A stretch of 64,000 bases of DNA from Glacieibacterium arshaanense (GTDB taxonomy: Bacteria; Pseudomonadota; Alphaproteobacteria; Sphingomonadales; Sphingomonadaceae): assembly GCF_004681125.1 (NCBI RefSeq), contig NZ_SIHO01000001.1, positions 755,149 to 819,148 of the forward strand, given 5' to 3'. A program made the position numbers and the translations under genes. Positions 33,585-43,617 of the stretch are shown piece by piece. How positions within the stretch are numbered: the first letter of the stretch is position 1; every line of letters starts with the position of its first letter. The notes beneath the pieces are model-generated. The model was not told the DNA's origin. It saw nothing but the letters and a program-made list of their open reading frames with translations, and ran no database searches.

Positions 33585-35309
33585 ATGCGGCGTTTCCTCA
33601 ACCTCACAGTGCTGCTGGTGGTGCTGGCCATCAGCTCGATCAGCTTTGCCATCTGGGGGTGGAGCGTCCAGGCGCACGCGCTAGAATTGACGACGAGCGA
33701 TATCTTCTATCGCGCACTCGGCAGCATCACGCTGCTGACGTTTTACGAAGACGCCTCAACCTTCAACCACGAATGGCGAATCGAAATCGCGCGCTGGCTC
33801 GGGCTCGCGACATTCAGCGTCATCGGCGCCAAGGCATTGATGCTGCTGCTGTCGAAGCAGCTCGCCGAAATCGGTGGTCGGCAGCGTTCGGGGCATTTGC
33901 TGATTGTCGGTGACCACGGCGTCGCGCGCTGGGTCGCCGAAGCCGCCGGCGCGCGCCGCGTGCTGACGACCTGGATTACCGACAGCGTCGCGCCCGAGCC
34001 GCCGGTGCCGGGCGTGCTGGTCGTCGAACGGCGCTGGAACGCCGATGTTGCCGAAACCTTCGGGGCCGACCGCGCGCGCCAATGCCTCGTCGCGTTTGGC
34101 GACGAAGCGCGGCTGATCGCGGCTGTACGCGACCTGCGGCAGGCAGCGCCCAAGGTGCCCGTCGTGATGAACTGCGCCGACCCGTGGTTTGCCGAACGCA
34201 TGGACGAGCTCGAGAACATCTCGGGGGTCCGCATCGTCTCCGAAGCGCAGCTGGCGTTGCGCGCGCTGCACTGGACGCACCCGCCGTTCCTCGTCGCCAA
34301 GGCGCTCGGCCAGCAGCGTATCCACGCTGTCATGCTGGGCTTCGGCCGTGGCGGCGAGGCGGCGATGACCGACCTGCTGCTGTCATCGCTGGTAACCTAC
34401 CTGGGCAAGCCCAAACTGACGATCATCGACCCGCGCGCCCGCGAAATCGAAGCCAGCCTGGCGCTGCGCTGCCCCGACCTGCGCGGCAGCGTCGACATCG
34501 ATGTCATCGATCCCGGCTTCAGCTACGACTCACGCATCGTCCCGCGCGCCGCGCTCGAAGCCGCACACGCCGATGTGCCGATCACCGTGGTCTATGTCAG
34601 CCTCGACAATGACCAGCGCAGCATGGCGGCGGCGATTTCGATGCAGGCGCTGGTGCGCCGCGCCGGCTGGACGATCGGGCCGATCTTCACCCGCGTCAGC
34701 GCGCACGGCGCACTCCCCGACCAAGGGGTCGAAGGCGAGGCCGGTCAATCCGCGGGGCTGGTGTCGTTCGGGTCGATGTACGATTTTGCCTCTGGGATAG
34801 GGCTGTTCGAATCGGACCCCGACGCGCTGCCGCGCCAGTTCCACGAAGCCTATCGCCGTGGCGCCCCCGACCACGCCGCCGCCAACATGCCGTGGGAAGA
34901 CCTGCGCGAGGAGCACCGCGAATCGAACCGCCGCCTCGTCATGCACCTGCCCGCCAAGCTGGCGAGCAGCGGCTTCGACCTCGGCCAGTGGATCGAAGCG
35001 CAGCGCAAGCCCGGCAACAACGACGCCGAAAGCGCGCGCCTGCTGACCATGCCCGACTTCGCCGCCGATCCGAAGATGCTCGAAGCGCTCGCCGAACTCG
35101 AACACGAACGCTGGATGATGGAGCGCCGCCTCGGTGGATGGTCGCCCGGCAACAAGCGCGACAACGCCCGCCGCATCCACCCCGATCTGCGGCCGTACGA
35201 AGACCTCAGCGAACATTCGAAGCAGTTCGACCGCGAGATCATCATCGCGGCGGCAGCGGCGTTGCAGTCGTCGTATCTGGAACGAAGGGCCTCCGGCGGG
35301 CAGGCCTGA
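33585..35309 (+). CDS. Membrane protein with TrkA-like domains and C-terminal RyR domain
   Basis: The product has 574 residues. Residues ~5-27 and ~66-88 are membrane helices, with a 40-residue loop (GSITLLTFYED) but no TVGYG selectivity filter. Two Rossmann-like TrkA/RCK domains follow: about 100-215 (GHLLIVGDHGVARWV) and 255-390 (HAVMLGFGRGGEAA). Residues ~499-560 form a RyR domain: LEHERWMMERRLGGW, HPDLRPYEDL, KQFDREII, as in ryanodine receptors and their bacterial homologues. A regulated membrane channel or nucleotide sensor is a fair inference; no ligand is known. It starts nine bases after the SDR stop. The last six residues (ASGGQA) and the TGA come from a repeat element. Confidence 0.8.
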   Translation: MRRFLNLTVLLVVLAISSISFAIWGWSVQAHALELTTSDIFYRALGSITLLTFYEDASTFNHEWRIEIARWLGLATFSVIGAKALMLLLSKQLAEIGGRQRSGHLLIVGDHGVARWVAEAAGARRVLTTWITDSVAPEPPVPGVLVVERRWNADVAETFGADRARQCLVAFGDEARLIAAVRDLRQAAPKVPVVMNCADPWFAERMDELENISGVRIVSEAQLALRALHWTHPPFLVAKALGQQRIHAVMLGFGRGGEAAMTDLLLSSLVTYLGKPKLTIIDPRAREIEASLALRCPDLRGSVDIDVIDPGFSYDSRIVPRAALEAAHADVPITVVYVSLDNDQRSMAAAISMQALVRRAGWTIGPIFTRVSAHGALPDQGVEGEAGQSAGLVSFGSMYDFASGIGLFESDPDALPRQFHEAYRRGAPDHAAANMPWEDLREEHRESNRRLVMHLPAKLASSGFDLGQWIEAQRKPGNNDAESARLLTMPDFAADPKMLEALAELEHERWMMERRLGGWSPGNKRDNARRIHPDLRPYEDLSEHSKQFDREIIIAAAAALQSSYLERRASGGQA

Positions 35310-35411
35310 GGCCTGCACCCAATTAATTGCGCACAAACGAAAACCGCCGCGCCTTGCGGGGCGCGGCGGCAAACTTACGGGTGCAGGGCCACGGCCCTGC
35401 CCGCCGGAGGC
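35289..35411. repeat. Inverted-repeat element, copy B
   Basis: Left arm 35289-35320 and right arm 35379-35411, 58 nt apart. The outer ends are GCCTCCGGCGGGC and its complement. The inner hairpins differ between arms: AGGCCTGAGGCCT on the left, AGGGCCACGGCCCT on the right. It lies between the convergent RyR gene and ilvC, and supplies the last codons of the RyR gene. The ilvC terminator is inside its spacer. Confidence 0.92.
35340..35369 (-). terminator. Rho-independent terminator of ilvC
   Basis: A 10-bp perfect stem (CCGCCGCGCC at 35344-35353, GGCGCGGCGG at 35360-35369) with a six-base loop is followed on the minus strand by TTTTCGTTTG. It lies 45 bases past the ilvC stop. Confidence 0.75.
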
Positions 35412-35413
35412 TC

Positions 35414-36475
<1,062 letters not shown>

Positions 36476-36503
36476 TCAGCGGGCTGACAGGGTGGGGTGG
36501 GGG

Positions 36504-37013
36504 TTAAACGGCTTCCTTGCCGCGAGCAATCGCCACGACGCCGGTGCGCGCGACTTCGACAAGCCCTACTTCGCGCATCAGCTCGACGAACTGGTTGACC
36601 TTCTCGGTCGAGCCGCTGATTTCGAAGACGAAGCTTTGCGTCGTGGTGTCGACGGGTCGCGCCCGGAAAATGTCGGCGAGCCGCAGCGCCTCGACGCGCT
36701 TGTCACCGACGCCGGCGACCTTGACGAGCGCCATCTCGCGTTCGACGTGGGGCCCGAGCGCCGTCAGGTCGAGCACGCGGTGCACCGGCACCAGCCGGTC
36801 GAGTTGCGCCATGATCTGTTCGATGACGGCGGGCGGCCCGCTGGTCACCACGGTGATGCGGCTGACGGCATGGTCGCCAGACACATCGGCGACCGTCAGG
36901 CTGTCGATGTTGTAGCCGCGCGCCGAAAACAGCCCGACGATGCGCGCCAGCACGCCGGCTTCGTTATCGACGAGGATCGACAGCGTATGACGTTCGGAGG
37001 GGGCGGTTTTCAT
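36504..37013 (-). CDS. ilvN: Acetolactate synthase small (regulatory) subunit
   Basis: The product has 169 residues. The N-terminal ACT domain has LSILVDNEAGVLARIVGLFSARGYNIDSL, closely matching IlvH/IlvN subunits that bind valine for feedback inhibition; a second domain follows with FVFEISGSTEKVNQFVELM. Its ATG overlaps the ilvB stop by one base, so the subunits are made in coupled fashion. Confidence 0.97.
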   Translation of the reverse strand: MKTAPSERHTLSILVDNEAGVLARIVGLFSARGYNIDSLTVADVSGDHAVSRITVVTSGPPAVIEQIMAQLDRLVPVHRVLDLTALGPHVEREMALVKVAGVGDKRVEALRLADIFRARPVDTTTQSFVFEISGSTEKVNQFVELMREVGLVEVARTGVVAIARGKEAV

Positions 37014-38782
37014 TAGACCAGGGCCTGTGCATCTTCGTCGGCGGCCGATGTCTTGTCATCGGGGCCGAGCATCATGTCAGTGTGCGCTGCGCCCGACGCG
37101 ATCATCGGGAAGCAGTTCGTCAGTTGGGCGACGCGGCAATCGACGAGCACCGGGCCGGGCGTTGCGATCATCGCGGCAATGCCGGTGTCGAGGTCGGCGG
37201 CGTTCTCGATGCGGATACCAGTCCAGCCATAGGCTTCCGCCAGCTTGACGAAGTCAGGCAGCGAATCCGAATAGCTTTCCGAATAGCGCGAGCCGTGGTT
37301 GAGCTCCTGCCACTGGCGCACCATCCCCATATACTCGTTGTTGACGACGAAGATCTTGACCGGCAGTCGGTACTGGATCGCCGTGCCGAGCTCCTGGATG
37401 TTCATCTGGATCGACGCCTCGCCGGCGATGTCGATGACCAGCGCATTGGGGTTGCCGAGCTGCGCGCCGATGGCCGCCGGAAGCCCGTAGCCCATCGTGC
37501 CGAGGCCGCCGCTGGTCAGCCACTTGTTCGGCGCATCGAAACCGAAATGCTGCGCCGCCCACATCTGGTGCTGGCCGACTTCGGTCGTGATGATTGGCTG
37601 CGCCTTGCGCGTCAATTCGTATAGCCGCTTGATCGCCTGCTGCGGCATGATCTCGCTGCCGGCTTGCGTGAAGCCGAAACTGTCGCGGGCGCGCCAGCCG
37701 GCGATTTTCGCCCACCATTGCGCCAGATCGGGGGTGCGCAGCCGGCGCGACTTCCACACCTTGAGCATGTCTTCGAGCACATGACCGACGTCGCCGACGA
37801 TGCCGAGGTCGACGCGCACCACCTTGTTGATCGACGAACGGTCGATATCGACGTGGATCTTCTTCGAGTTCGGCGAGAACGCATCGAGGCGCCCGGTGAC
37901 GCGGTCATCGAAGCGCGCGCCAAGGCAAACCATCAGGTCGCACTGGTTCATCGCCATATTGGCTTCGTACGACCCGTGCATCCCCAGCATGCCGAGGAAC
38001 TGCTTGTCGTCCTGCGGGATGGTGCCGAGACCCATCAGCGTCGTGGTCACCGGCGCACCGGTCAGCTTCGCCAGCTCGCGCAGCATCTGCGCGGCGCCGG
38101 GGCCGGAATTGATGATGCCGCCGCCGGTGTAGAGGATCGGGCGCTCGGCGGCAGCGATCATTTCGCATGCGGCTTCGATCGCCTTCAGATCGCCCTTGAT
38201 CTGCGGCTTGTACGTCTTGTGCTCAATCTTGCCGGGGCGGACGTAGCGGGCGCGCGCCACCTGGATATCCTTGGGCAGATCGACGACGACCGGGCCGGGG
38301 CGGCCGGCGGTCGCGATGTGGAATGCCTCATGGATGATGTCGCCGAGCCGCGTCACGTCCTTGACGAGGTAGTTGTGCTTTGAACAGTGGCGCGTGATGC
38401 CGACGGTGTCGCATTCCTGAAACGCATCGGTGCCGATCAGATGCGTCGGCACCTGGCCGGTCAGCACGACGATCGGGATAGAATCGCACATCGCATCGGT
38501 GATGCCGGTGACGGCATTGGTCGCGCCGGGGCCGCTGGTGACCAGCGCCACGCCGGGCTTGCCGGTGCTGCGGGCATAGCCTTCGGCCGCGTGGATCGCT
38601 GCCTGTTCGTGACGCACGAGGATGTGGCGGATGCGCGTCTGATGGAACAGCGCGTCATAAATCGGCAGCACCGCGCCGCCGGGATAGCCGAAGATCACCT
38701 CGACACCGAGGTCGGTCAGCGCCTGGACGATGATCTCGGCGCCGGTGAGGTCGCGCGGGGCAGATGCAGAAAGGCTGGCCAT
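37013..38782 (-). CDS. ilvB: Acetolactate synthase large (catalytic) subunit
   Basis: The product has 589 residues. The three ThDP-enzyme domains are visible: VIFGYPGGAVLPIYDAL with RHEQAAIHAAEGYAR (catalytic glutamate), the central FAD-binding region, and the C-terminal diphosphate-binding GDxxN-like segment DIAGEASIQMNIQE. It condenses two pyruvates, or pyruvate with 2-oxobutyrate. The start is the ATG complementary to 38780-38782, just ahead of conserved sequence; a longer frame to 38824 overlaps the -10 region. Transcription runs from a good promoter and continues into ilvN and ilvC. Confidence 0.97.
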   Translation of the reverse strand: MASLSASAPRDLTGAEIIVQALTDLGVEVIFGYPGGAVLPIYDALFHQTRIRHILVRHEQAAIHAAEGYARSTGKPGVALVTSGPGATNAVTGITDAMCDSIPIVVLTGQVPTHLIGTDAFQECDTVGITRHCSKHNYLVKDVTRLGDIIHEAFHIATAGRPGPVVVDLPKDIQVARARYVRPGKIEHKTYKPQIKGDLKAIEAACEMIAAAERPILYTGGGIINSGPGAAQMLRELAKLTGAPVTTTLMGLGTIPQDDKQFLGMLGMHGSYEANMAMNQCDLMVCLGARFDDRVTGRLDAFSPNSKKIHVDIDRSSINKVVRVDLGIVGDVGHVLEDMLKVWKSRRLRTPDLAQWWAKIAGWRARDSFGFTQAGSEIMPQQAIKRLYELTRKAQPIITTEVGQHQMWAAQHFGFDAPNKWLTSGGLGTMGYGLPAAIGAQLGNPNALVIDIAGEASIQMNIQELGTAIQYRLPVKIFVVNNEYMGMVRQWQELNHGSRYSESYSDSLPDFVKLAEAYGWTGIRIENAADLDTGIAAMIATPGPVLVDCRVAQLTNCFPMIASGAAHTDMMLGPDDKTSAADEDAQALV

Positions 38783-38820
38783 GGCCGGCTCCGGGGTTGG
38801 GTTTACACAACGAAGCGTCG

Positions 38821-38849
38821 CCAATACGGACGCAAAATTGCCGTGTCAA
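38821..38849 (-). promoter_or_regulatory. ilvBNC promoter
   Basis: On the minus strand TTGACA (38849-38844) and TATTGG (38826-38821) are 17 nt apart, 38 bases before the ilvB ATG. The leader is too short for a classic attenuator and no leader peptide rich in Ile, Leu or Val is present. Confidence 0.65.
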
Positions 38850-38903
38850 CCCCGGTTGTCGTAATTATATTGCTACAGAATGGCTCATATCAGCAATAAA
38901 CAG

Positions 38904-38936
38904 CGCCGTTCGTGCGCTTGCGCGACACGAACGGCG
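38904..38936 (-). terminator. Terminator after the first PEP-CTERM gene
   Basis: CGCCGTTCGTG (38904-38914) and CACGAACGGCG (38926-38936) form a perfect 11-bp stem with an 11-base loop. It lies 13 bases past the stop of the PEP-CTERM gene. The minus-strand side continues CTGTTTATTG, a modest T-rich tract. Confidence 0.6.
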
Positions 38937-38948
38937 TGTTTCAGTCCT

Positions 38949-40013
38949 TCAGGCGGTTGGCGCAGTACGGCGACGTCGCGCCGCCCGCCGCTGGGCACTA
39001 CCGATCAGGCCAAAGCCGGTGATCATCATCGCCCAGCTTGCCGGTTCGGGTACGGCACTGACGCCGCCGCCATTGTCCCCACCACCAGTGTCACCACCGC
39101 CATCATAACCCCCGCCATCATGACCACCGCCGTTCCAGCCGCCGCTATCGCCGCTCCCGAGTTCATAAATGGTCTGGTCGTTGGTGTTCTGGAAATAGAC
39201 GGTGTCGCTGTTGGCATCGTAGCTGGTCATGCTCAGATACACCCTGGCTTGCTTTTCGCCTTCCTTGGCAAAGCCAATCAGGTCGTAACTGACCTTTTCC
39301 AATGCGCCACTGACAAAGTCGAGAACCTGGCCAATATGGTTTGAATCGTAGCTGTCGCTCATGAAGACCTGGCCCTTTTTCATGAAGGCCCAACCCATCG
39401 AACCGGCTTCGAACTTGCGCCCATCCAGAACATTCAGGTCTTCGTCGACCTTCAACACGACCCAGGTGCCGCCGCCTTCGGTGCCCATCACATAGCGGCC
39501 GGTCTGGTCCTGCATGGTGTTCAGCGCCGAAAAGCCGCCCCAGTTGAACGTATCGCTGCCGTTGCGGCCGCCCATGTTCGACATTTCGGCCTTGGCGTTC
39601 AATTGACCTGTGGCAAGGTCCCAGCGGCCAAGAATATTGGCGTCCGGCCAGCCCCATTCGCCCTGCGCATCGAAGATGCGGCCGTAAAGCTGCCCGCCGG
39701 TTGCGGTCATGTAGGTGCCGGCCATCATGGCGCCATCGAGTTTCAAAATCTCGCTGACCTCGCCGGCTTCAAACGCCGCAGCATTCTTGTACATCTGCAC
39801 TTCTGGGCCTTCATAGCCATAGCCCATGCGCGTGTAATAGGCGCCGGTCTTGGAATCGATGGCCAGCGCCAGAAAGTCGGTCTTGGCCTCACGCACCTTT
39901 GACACCTTCAACTCGATGGTCTTTGGCGCATCCGACTTTTCGTCGGCCATGGCGGCGTTTAACATGAAGGGAGACAACAGTGCTGTCATGCCCGCCAGAA
40001 TAATGATCTTCAT
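38949..40013 (-). CDS. PEP-CTERM sorting-domain protein with Gly/Asp-rich linker
   Basis: The product has 354 residues. Residues 1-23 are a signal peptide. The middle is a beta-rich domain I do not recognise. Residues ~290-318 form a Gly-rich stretch built from GGG-x-D-like units. The sorting signal is VPEPASWAMMITGFG, then a hydrophobic span and an Arg-rich end (RRAARRRR). Exosortase cleaves such tails and hands the protein to the cell surface or matrix; no exosortase gene lies in the window. A sigma-54-type promoter precedes it. Confidence 0.88.
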   Translation of the reverse strand: MKIIILAGMTALLSPFMLNAAMADEKSDAPKTIELKVSKVREAKTDFLALAIDSKTGAYYTRMGYGYEGPEVQMYKNAAAFEAGEVSEILKLDGAMMAGTYMTATGGQLYGRIFDAQGEWGWPDANILGRWDLATGQLNAKAEMSNMGGRNGSDTFNWGGFSALNTMQDQTGRYVMGTEGGGTWVVLKVDEDLNVLDGRKFEAGSMGWAFMKKGQVFMSDSYDSNHIGQVLDFVSGALEKVSYDLIGFAKEGEKQARVYLSMTSYDANSDTVYFQNTNDQTIYELGSGDSGGWNGGGHDGGGYDGGGDTGGGDNGGGVSAVPEPASWAMMITGFGLIGSAQRRAARRRRTAPTA

Positions 40014-40092
40014 TGGTCATCCCTTTAGCGCCGCCGGGGCTGATCCCCGCCGGATGTGCAGACCGCCGGCTCAGGCGACGCAATTTGGAATC

Positions 40093-40108
40093 TGCACAAA
40101 TCGTGCCA
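40093..40108 (-). promoter_or_regulatory. Sigma-54 (-24/-12) promoter of the first PEP-CTERM gene
   Basis: On the minus strand TGGCACGATTTGTGCA matches the RpoN consensus TGGCAC-N5-TTGC with one mismatch, with the GG and GC pairs 12 bases apart. The predicted transcript would start near 40082, about 70 bases before the ATG. Confidence 0.7.
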
Positions 40109-40181
40109 ATTCAAGCATTGGCTTTTATCAAGCCGGTCTCGCTGCAACTGCACCCGGCGAATGGCATTATGCGGCTATTTG

Positions 40182-40219
40182 CTTTGCAAAGAGCAATGGA
40201 ACTGCAGCAATTTGCAAAT
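40182..40219. promoter_or_regulatory. Paired TTTGCAAA palindromes upstream of the sigma-54 site
   Basis: CTTTGCAAAG (40182-40191) and ATTTGCAAAT (40210-40219) are perfect 10-bp palindromes with centres 28 bp apart. They lie about 75-110 bp upstream of the -24 element, a suitable place for activator binding sites. The rest of the 272-base gap between 40014 and 40285 shows no gene. Confidence 0.4.
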
Positions 40220-40285
40220 GCCAATCGTTCCGTCGACGATGCGACCTATAGCCGTGCCGAAGCCGTCAGCCCTGCACCGCTGCTA

Positions 40286-41161
40286 TCAACCCGCAATTCG
40301 AGGCCACCCCGGAGACTGGTTGTTGAACCATGTCGTCTGGCGCTTGGCGAAATTGCGCGTTTCGCGCTGCGCGTCGGCGAGGGCGGACGCGGCGTCGCTG
40401 CGCCCCGCCAGTTGCGCGGCGAACGCCCGCACGCCGAGCGCCTTCATCACCGGCAGGTCGGGCGCGAGGTGGCGCGCCAGCAGCGCCGCGACTTCATCGA
40501 GCGCGCCTTCGTTCACCATCGCCACCAGCCGCGCATCGCAGCGCTTGTAGAGCTGGTCGCGCGGCAGCGTGACGACACGCGCGTCGAGCTCGACATCGGC
40601 ACCGATGCCGCCCTCCAGTTGCTGCTGCCAGTCGGCCAGCGAACGTCGTGTGGCGCGCATCACTTCAAGCGCGCGCGCCACGCGCTGGCGGTCGGCACGG
40701 TTGAGGCGTTTGGCCATTGCCGGATCTTCACGTTCGAGCGCCGCCCATGCCGCCTCCGCACCCAGCGCGCGCACTTCGCCGCGCACACCGGGGTCGATTT
40801 CGGGCACCGGCGCGATGCCGTCGAGCAGCGTGCGGATATACAGCCCGGTGCCGCCGGTGACGATCGGCAACTGCCCCGCCGCATGCGCCGCCGCGACCTC
40901 GGCCTTTGCCAGTTCGGCCCAGCCTGCCGCCGAACACGCCACCGCGCCGTCGATGACGCCGTAAAGCCGGTGCGGGGCCTGGGCTTCCTCTTCGGGGGAA
41001 GGCCTAGCGCTTAGCACGCGCAAATCGGCATAGACCTGGCTGGCATCGGCGTTGATGATGACGCCGTTCTCGGCTTTTGCCAGCGCCAGCGCATGCGCCG
41101 ACTTGCCCGAAGCCGTCGGCCCCGCGATAACCACCAGCCTTGCCCGAGAGGATTCGCTCAT
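40286..41161 (-). CDS. miaA: tRNA dimethylallyltransferase
   Basis: The product has 291 residues. The P-loop [41 protein letters not shown] and [10 protein letters not shown] are the MiaA signatures. It adds a dimethylallyl group to A37 of tRNAs reading UNN codons. ATG at 41161 gives the canonical N-terminus; the longer frame to 41443 only runs antisense to serB. Its start codon overlaps the serB start on the other strand in one CATG. Confidence 0.96.
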   Translation of the reverse strand: MSESSRARLVVIAGPTASGKSAHALALAKAENGVIINADASQVYADLRVLSARPSPEEEAQAPHRLYGVIDGAVACSAAGWAELAKAEVAAAHAAGQLPIVTGGTGLYIRTLLDGIAPVPEIDPGVRGEVRALGAEAAWAALEREDPAMAKRLNRADRQRVARALEVMRATRRSLADWQQQLEGGIGADVELDARVVTLPRDQLYKRCDARLVAMVNEGALDEVAALLARHLAPDLPVMKALGVRAFAAQLAGRSDAASALADAQRETRNFAKRQTTWFNNQSPGWPRIAG

Positions 41162-42029
41162 GCTGCTTGCTACACTGGTTGGCCCCGCGCTGTCGCCGGG
41201 CGATCTGCGCGTGGCGAGCGACGCGCTGGCCGCCGCCGGTGCGACGCCGCAGCACTGGACGTGGATCGATGACGGGTTGGCCGCCGACCTGCCGCTGACC
41301 GGGCTCGAGCTGGTGGTGGCGCGCGACGTGCTCGAGGCGGCGCTGCCGGCGGTCGACGTCATCGTGCAGAGCACCTTTGCACCGCGCCGCAAGCGCCTGC
41401 TGATCGCCGACATGGACTCGACGATGATCACCGTCGAATGCATCGATGAGCTCGCCGATTACGCCGGGCTCAAGCCGCAGATCGCGGCGATCACCGAAGC
41501 GGCGATGCGCGGCGATCTCGATTTCGTCGGTGCGCTCGATGCGCGCGTGGCTTTGCTCAAGGACCTCGACGCCGCGGTCATCGACCAATGCCGTGCCGAA
41601 CGCGTCCGGCTGATGCCCGGCGCCCGCGCGCTGGTGCAGACGATGCGCGGGGCGGGGGCGGCGACCATCCTCGTGTCGGGCGGTTTCACAGCGTTTGCCG
41701 AGCCGGTGGGGGCCGAGATCGGCTTTGCGCGCGTGGTCGCCAACGTCCTTGAAATCGCTGACGGCAAGTTGACCGGCACCGTGGCGCGGCCGGTGGTCGA
41801 TTCCGCTACCAAGCTCGCTGAATTGCAGAGCGCCGGCGTGCCGCTGCCCGCGACGCTTGCGGTCGGCGACGGGGCCAATGACATTCCGATGATCGAGGCG
41901 GCAGGGCTGGGCATCGCCTATCACGCCAAGCCGCGCACCGCGGCCGCCGCACAAGCCGCGGTGCGCCACGGCGACCTGACTGTGCTACTCTATGCGCAAG
42001 GCTATGCCCGCAAGGACTGGGCGGTTTAG
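41160..42029 (+). CDS. serB: Phosphoserine phosphatase
   Basis: The product has 289 residues. An N-terminal ACT-like domain of about 80 residues precedes the HAD domain with ADMDSTMI (nucleophile), [13 protein letters not shown] and [12 protein letters not shown]. It makes serine from phosphoserine. The ATG at 41160-41162 overlaps the miaA ATG; the GAGAGG ribosome-binding site lies within miaA. Confidence 0.96.
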   Translation: MLLATLVGPALSPGDLRVASDALAAAGATPQHWTWIDDGLAADLPLTGLELVVARDVLEAALPAVDVIVQSTFAPRRKRLLIADMDSTMITVECIDELADYAGLKPQIAAITEAAMRGDLDFVGALDARVALLKDLDAAVIDQCRAERVRLMPGARALVQTMRGAGAATILVSGGFTAFAEPVGAEIGFARVVANVLEIADGKLTGTVARPVVDSATKLAELQSAGVPLPATLAVGDGANDIPMIEAAGLGIAYHAKPRTAAAAQAAVRHGDLTVLLYAQGYARKDWAV

Positions 42030-42044
42030 GGGGAGCGCGACATT

Positions 42045-43544
42045 ATGCGGTGGCTGGGCTGGCTGGCGGTGATTGTGGCGGTGCTGGGTGCCGCGCTCTG
42101 GGGCGTCAACCGCGCCACCACAGAACGTCTGCCCGACATCGCCGTGCGGCCACCCGCCGGCACCGCACCCGCGCACCGCGACACCACATCCGAAATCAAC
42201 CTGCAGATCGCGCTGGCATTGCCCGCGCTGCAGCAGCTGATCGAAGCCCAGGTGCCGCGCAGCTTCGCGGGCGAAATGGCCGACCCGACGGGGTTGCTGG
42301 GCGATTCGAGCGCCAAGTGGCAGCTCAACCGTGGCCCCGTAACGCTGACCCCGACGCCCGACGGCAAGCTGGCGTTCAGCGCGCCGATCGTCGACAGCCA
42401 CGCCACATTGACCGGTCGCATCAACGCCGGCAGCGAAGGCCGCGGTCTGTTCGGCAAGATGCAGGCCGTGCTTGGCCAGCCATTCGATCAGACAGTGGCG
42501 TTCAGCGGCACGATCAGCGGCACGATTGCGCCGCAACTGCGCCCTGACTGGACGGTCGAACCCAACCTTGAAATCAAGGTGGCGTTCGACAAGGCCGAAG
42601 CACAGCTGTTCGCGCTGCCGCTGCGCGTCAGCTTCGCCGAACAGGCAGAAAGCATGATCGCCGCGAGTCTGCGCACCGCGACCGCCGCGCTCGACGCGCA
42701 ATTGCGCCGCGACCAGCGCCTGCGCACCGCCGCTATGGCGGGGTGGGCGCAACTGGCGGGCAGTCACCAGCTCAGCGGCGCGCCGCCGGCATGGCTCAGC
42801 CTGCAACCGCGCAGCATCGCGATTTCGACGCCCGCTACCGACGCGCAGTTCGTCAGCGTGTCGCTGGTTGCCGGGGTCGATGCCGATGTCCAGCTTGGTG
42901 GTACTGCGCCAGCGGTGACGCCGGTGCCGCTGCCGGTGCTGGGTGCCGCCGTCGCTGCGCCCGGCCGCTTCCGCGTTTCAGTCCCGGTCGCGGTCAAGCT
43001 CGCCGATCTCGCGGCGGTGGCGGGCGGCGCCGACTTCAAGCTCGGCGACCGCACCGTCAGCATCCGCAATATCGTACTCAACGGCGACGGCGGCGCGGTC
43101 ATCATCGCTGCCGATGTCGATGCAGCGACCGGTCGCTGGCTCGGCGGCGTCAGCGGACGGCTGTATCTGCAGGGCACGCCGGTGCTCGACATGGCGAACG
43201 CGCGGCTGTCGTTCACCAATCTGCGCTACACGGTGGCGACGCAAAGCATGCTGACGCGCTCGGCAAGCTGGCTGCTGCAACCCGTCGTGCTGCAGCAACT
43301 GCGTCGCCGCGCAGTGTTCGACATGCCCGGCGGCCGCGCCGGCGTCATCGCCGCTGCCAATGCCCGCATCGCGCCGCTGACCGCCGCGCTGCCCGCCGGC
43401 ACCAGCACCAACCTCGCGCTCGATCAGCTCGACGCCGCCGACCTCGCCATCGATGACGGCTGGCTGACGCTGTTCGTCAGCGCCAGCGGGCCGGTGACTT
43501 TGCGGGTGGATTCAACGGCGGCGTTGATGGGCACAAGGCCTTAA
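42045..43544 (+). CDS. DUF4403 family protein
   Basis: The product has 499 residues. An N-terminal membrane anchor or signal (residues ~4-21, LGWLAVIVAVLGAALWG) leads into a long beta-rich exported region resembling DUF4403 proteins, which are predicted lipid-binding or envelope proteins without known role. A GGGGGAG site lies before the ATG, 15 bases after serB, so it may be cotranscribed with serB. It ends two bases before repeat copy C. Confidence 0.75.
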   Translation: MRWLGWLAVIVAVLGAALWGVNRATTERLPDIAVRPPAGTAPAHRDTTSEINLQIALALPALQQLIEAQVPRSFAGEMADPTGLLGDSSAKWQLNRGPVTLTPTPDGKLAFSAPIVDSHATLTGRINAGSEGRGLFGKMQAVLGQPFDQTVAFSGTISGTIAPQLRPDWTVEPNLEIKVAFDKAEAQLFALPLRVSFAEQAESMIAASLRTATAALDAQLRRDQRLRTAAMAGWAQLAGSHQLSGAPPAWLSLQPRSIAISTPATDAQFVSVSLVAGVDADVQLGGTAPAVTPVPLPVLGAAVAAPGRFRVSVPVAVKLADLAAVAGGADFKLGDRTVSIRNIVLNGDGGAVIIAADVDAATGRWLGGVSGRLYLQGTPVLDMANARLSFTNLRYTVATQSMLTRSASWLLQPVVLQQLRRRAVFDMPGGRAGVIAAANARIAPLTAALPAGTSTNLALDQLDAADLAIDDGWLTLFVSASGPVTLRVDSTAALMGTRP

Positions 43545-43546
43545 GA

Positions 43547-43617
43547 GCCTCCGGCGGGCAGGGGTGACCCCTGCACCCAACAAATGGGTGCAGGCCTCAG
43601 GCCTGCCCGCCGGAGGC
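43547..43617. repeat. Inverted-repeat element, copy C
   Basis: Arms 43547-43578 and 43586-43617 flank only seven bases. Inner hairpins are AGGGGTGACCCCT on the left and AGGCCTCAGGCCT on the right. It lies between convergent genes and gives the acyltransferase gene its last six codons and stop. The short spacer makes it a strong potential bidirectional terminator. Confidence 0.92.

Noticed and set aside
38783..38949. Possible attenuator or leader peptide before ilvB
   Set aside because: No short ORF with runs of Ile, Leu or Val codons and no alternative hairpin pair; the stem at 38904-38936 fits better as the terminator of the gene on its upstream side.
39061..39140. Short tandem GGC/ACC-rich units that resemble a small repeat array
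   Set aside because: They encode the Gly/Asp linker of the PEP-CTERM protein in frame; no CRISPR-like equal spacers exist.
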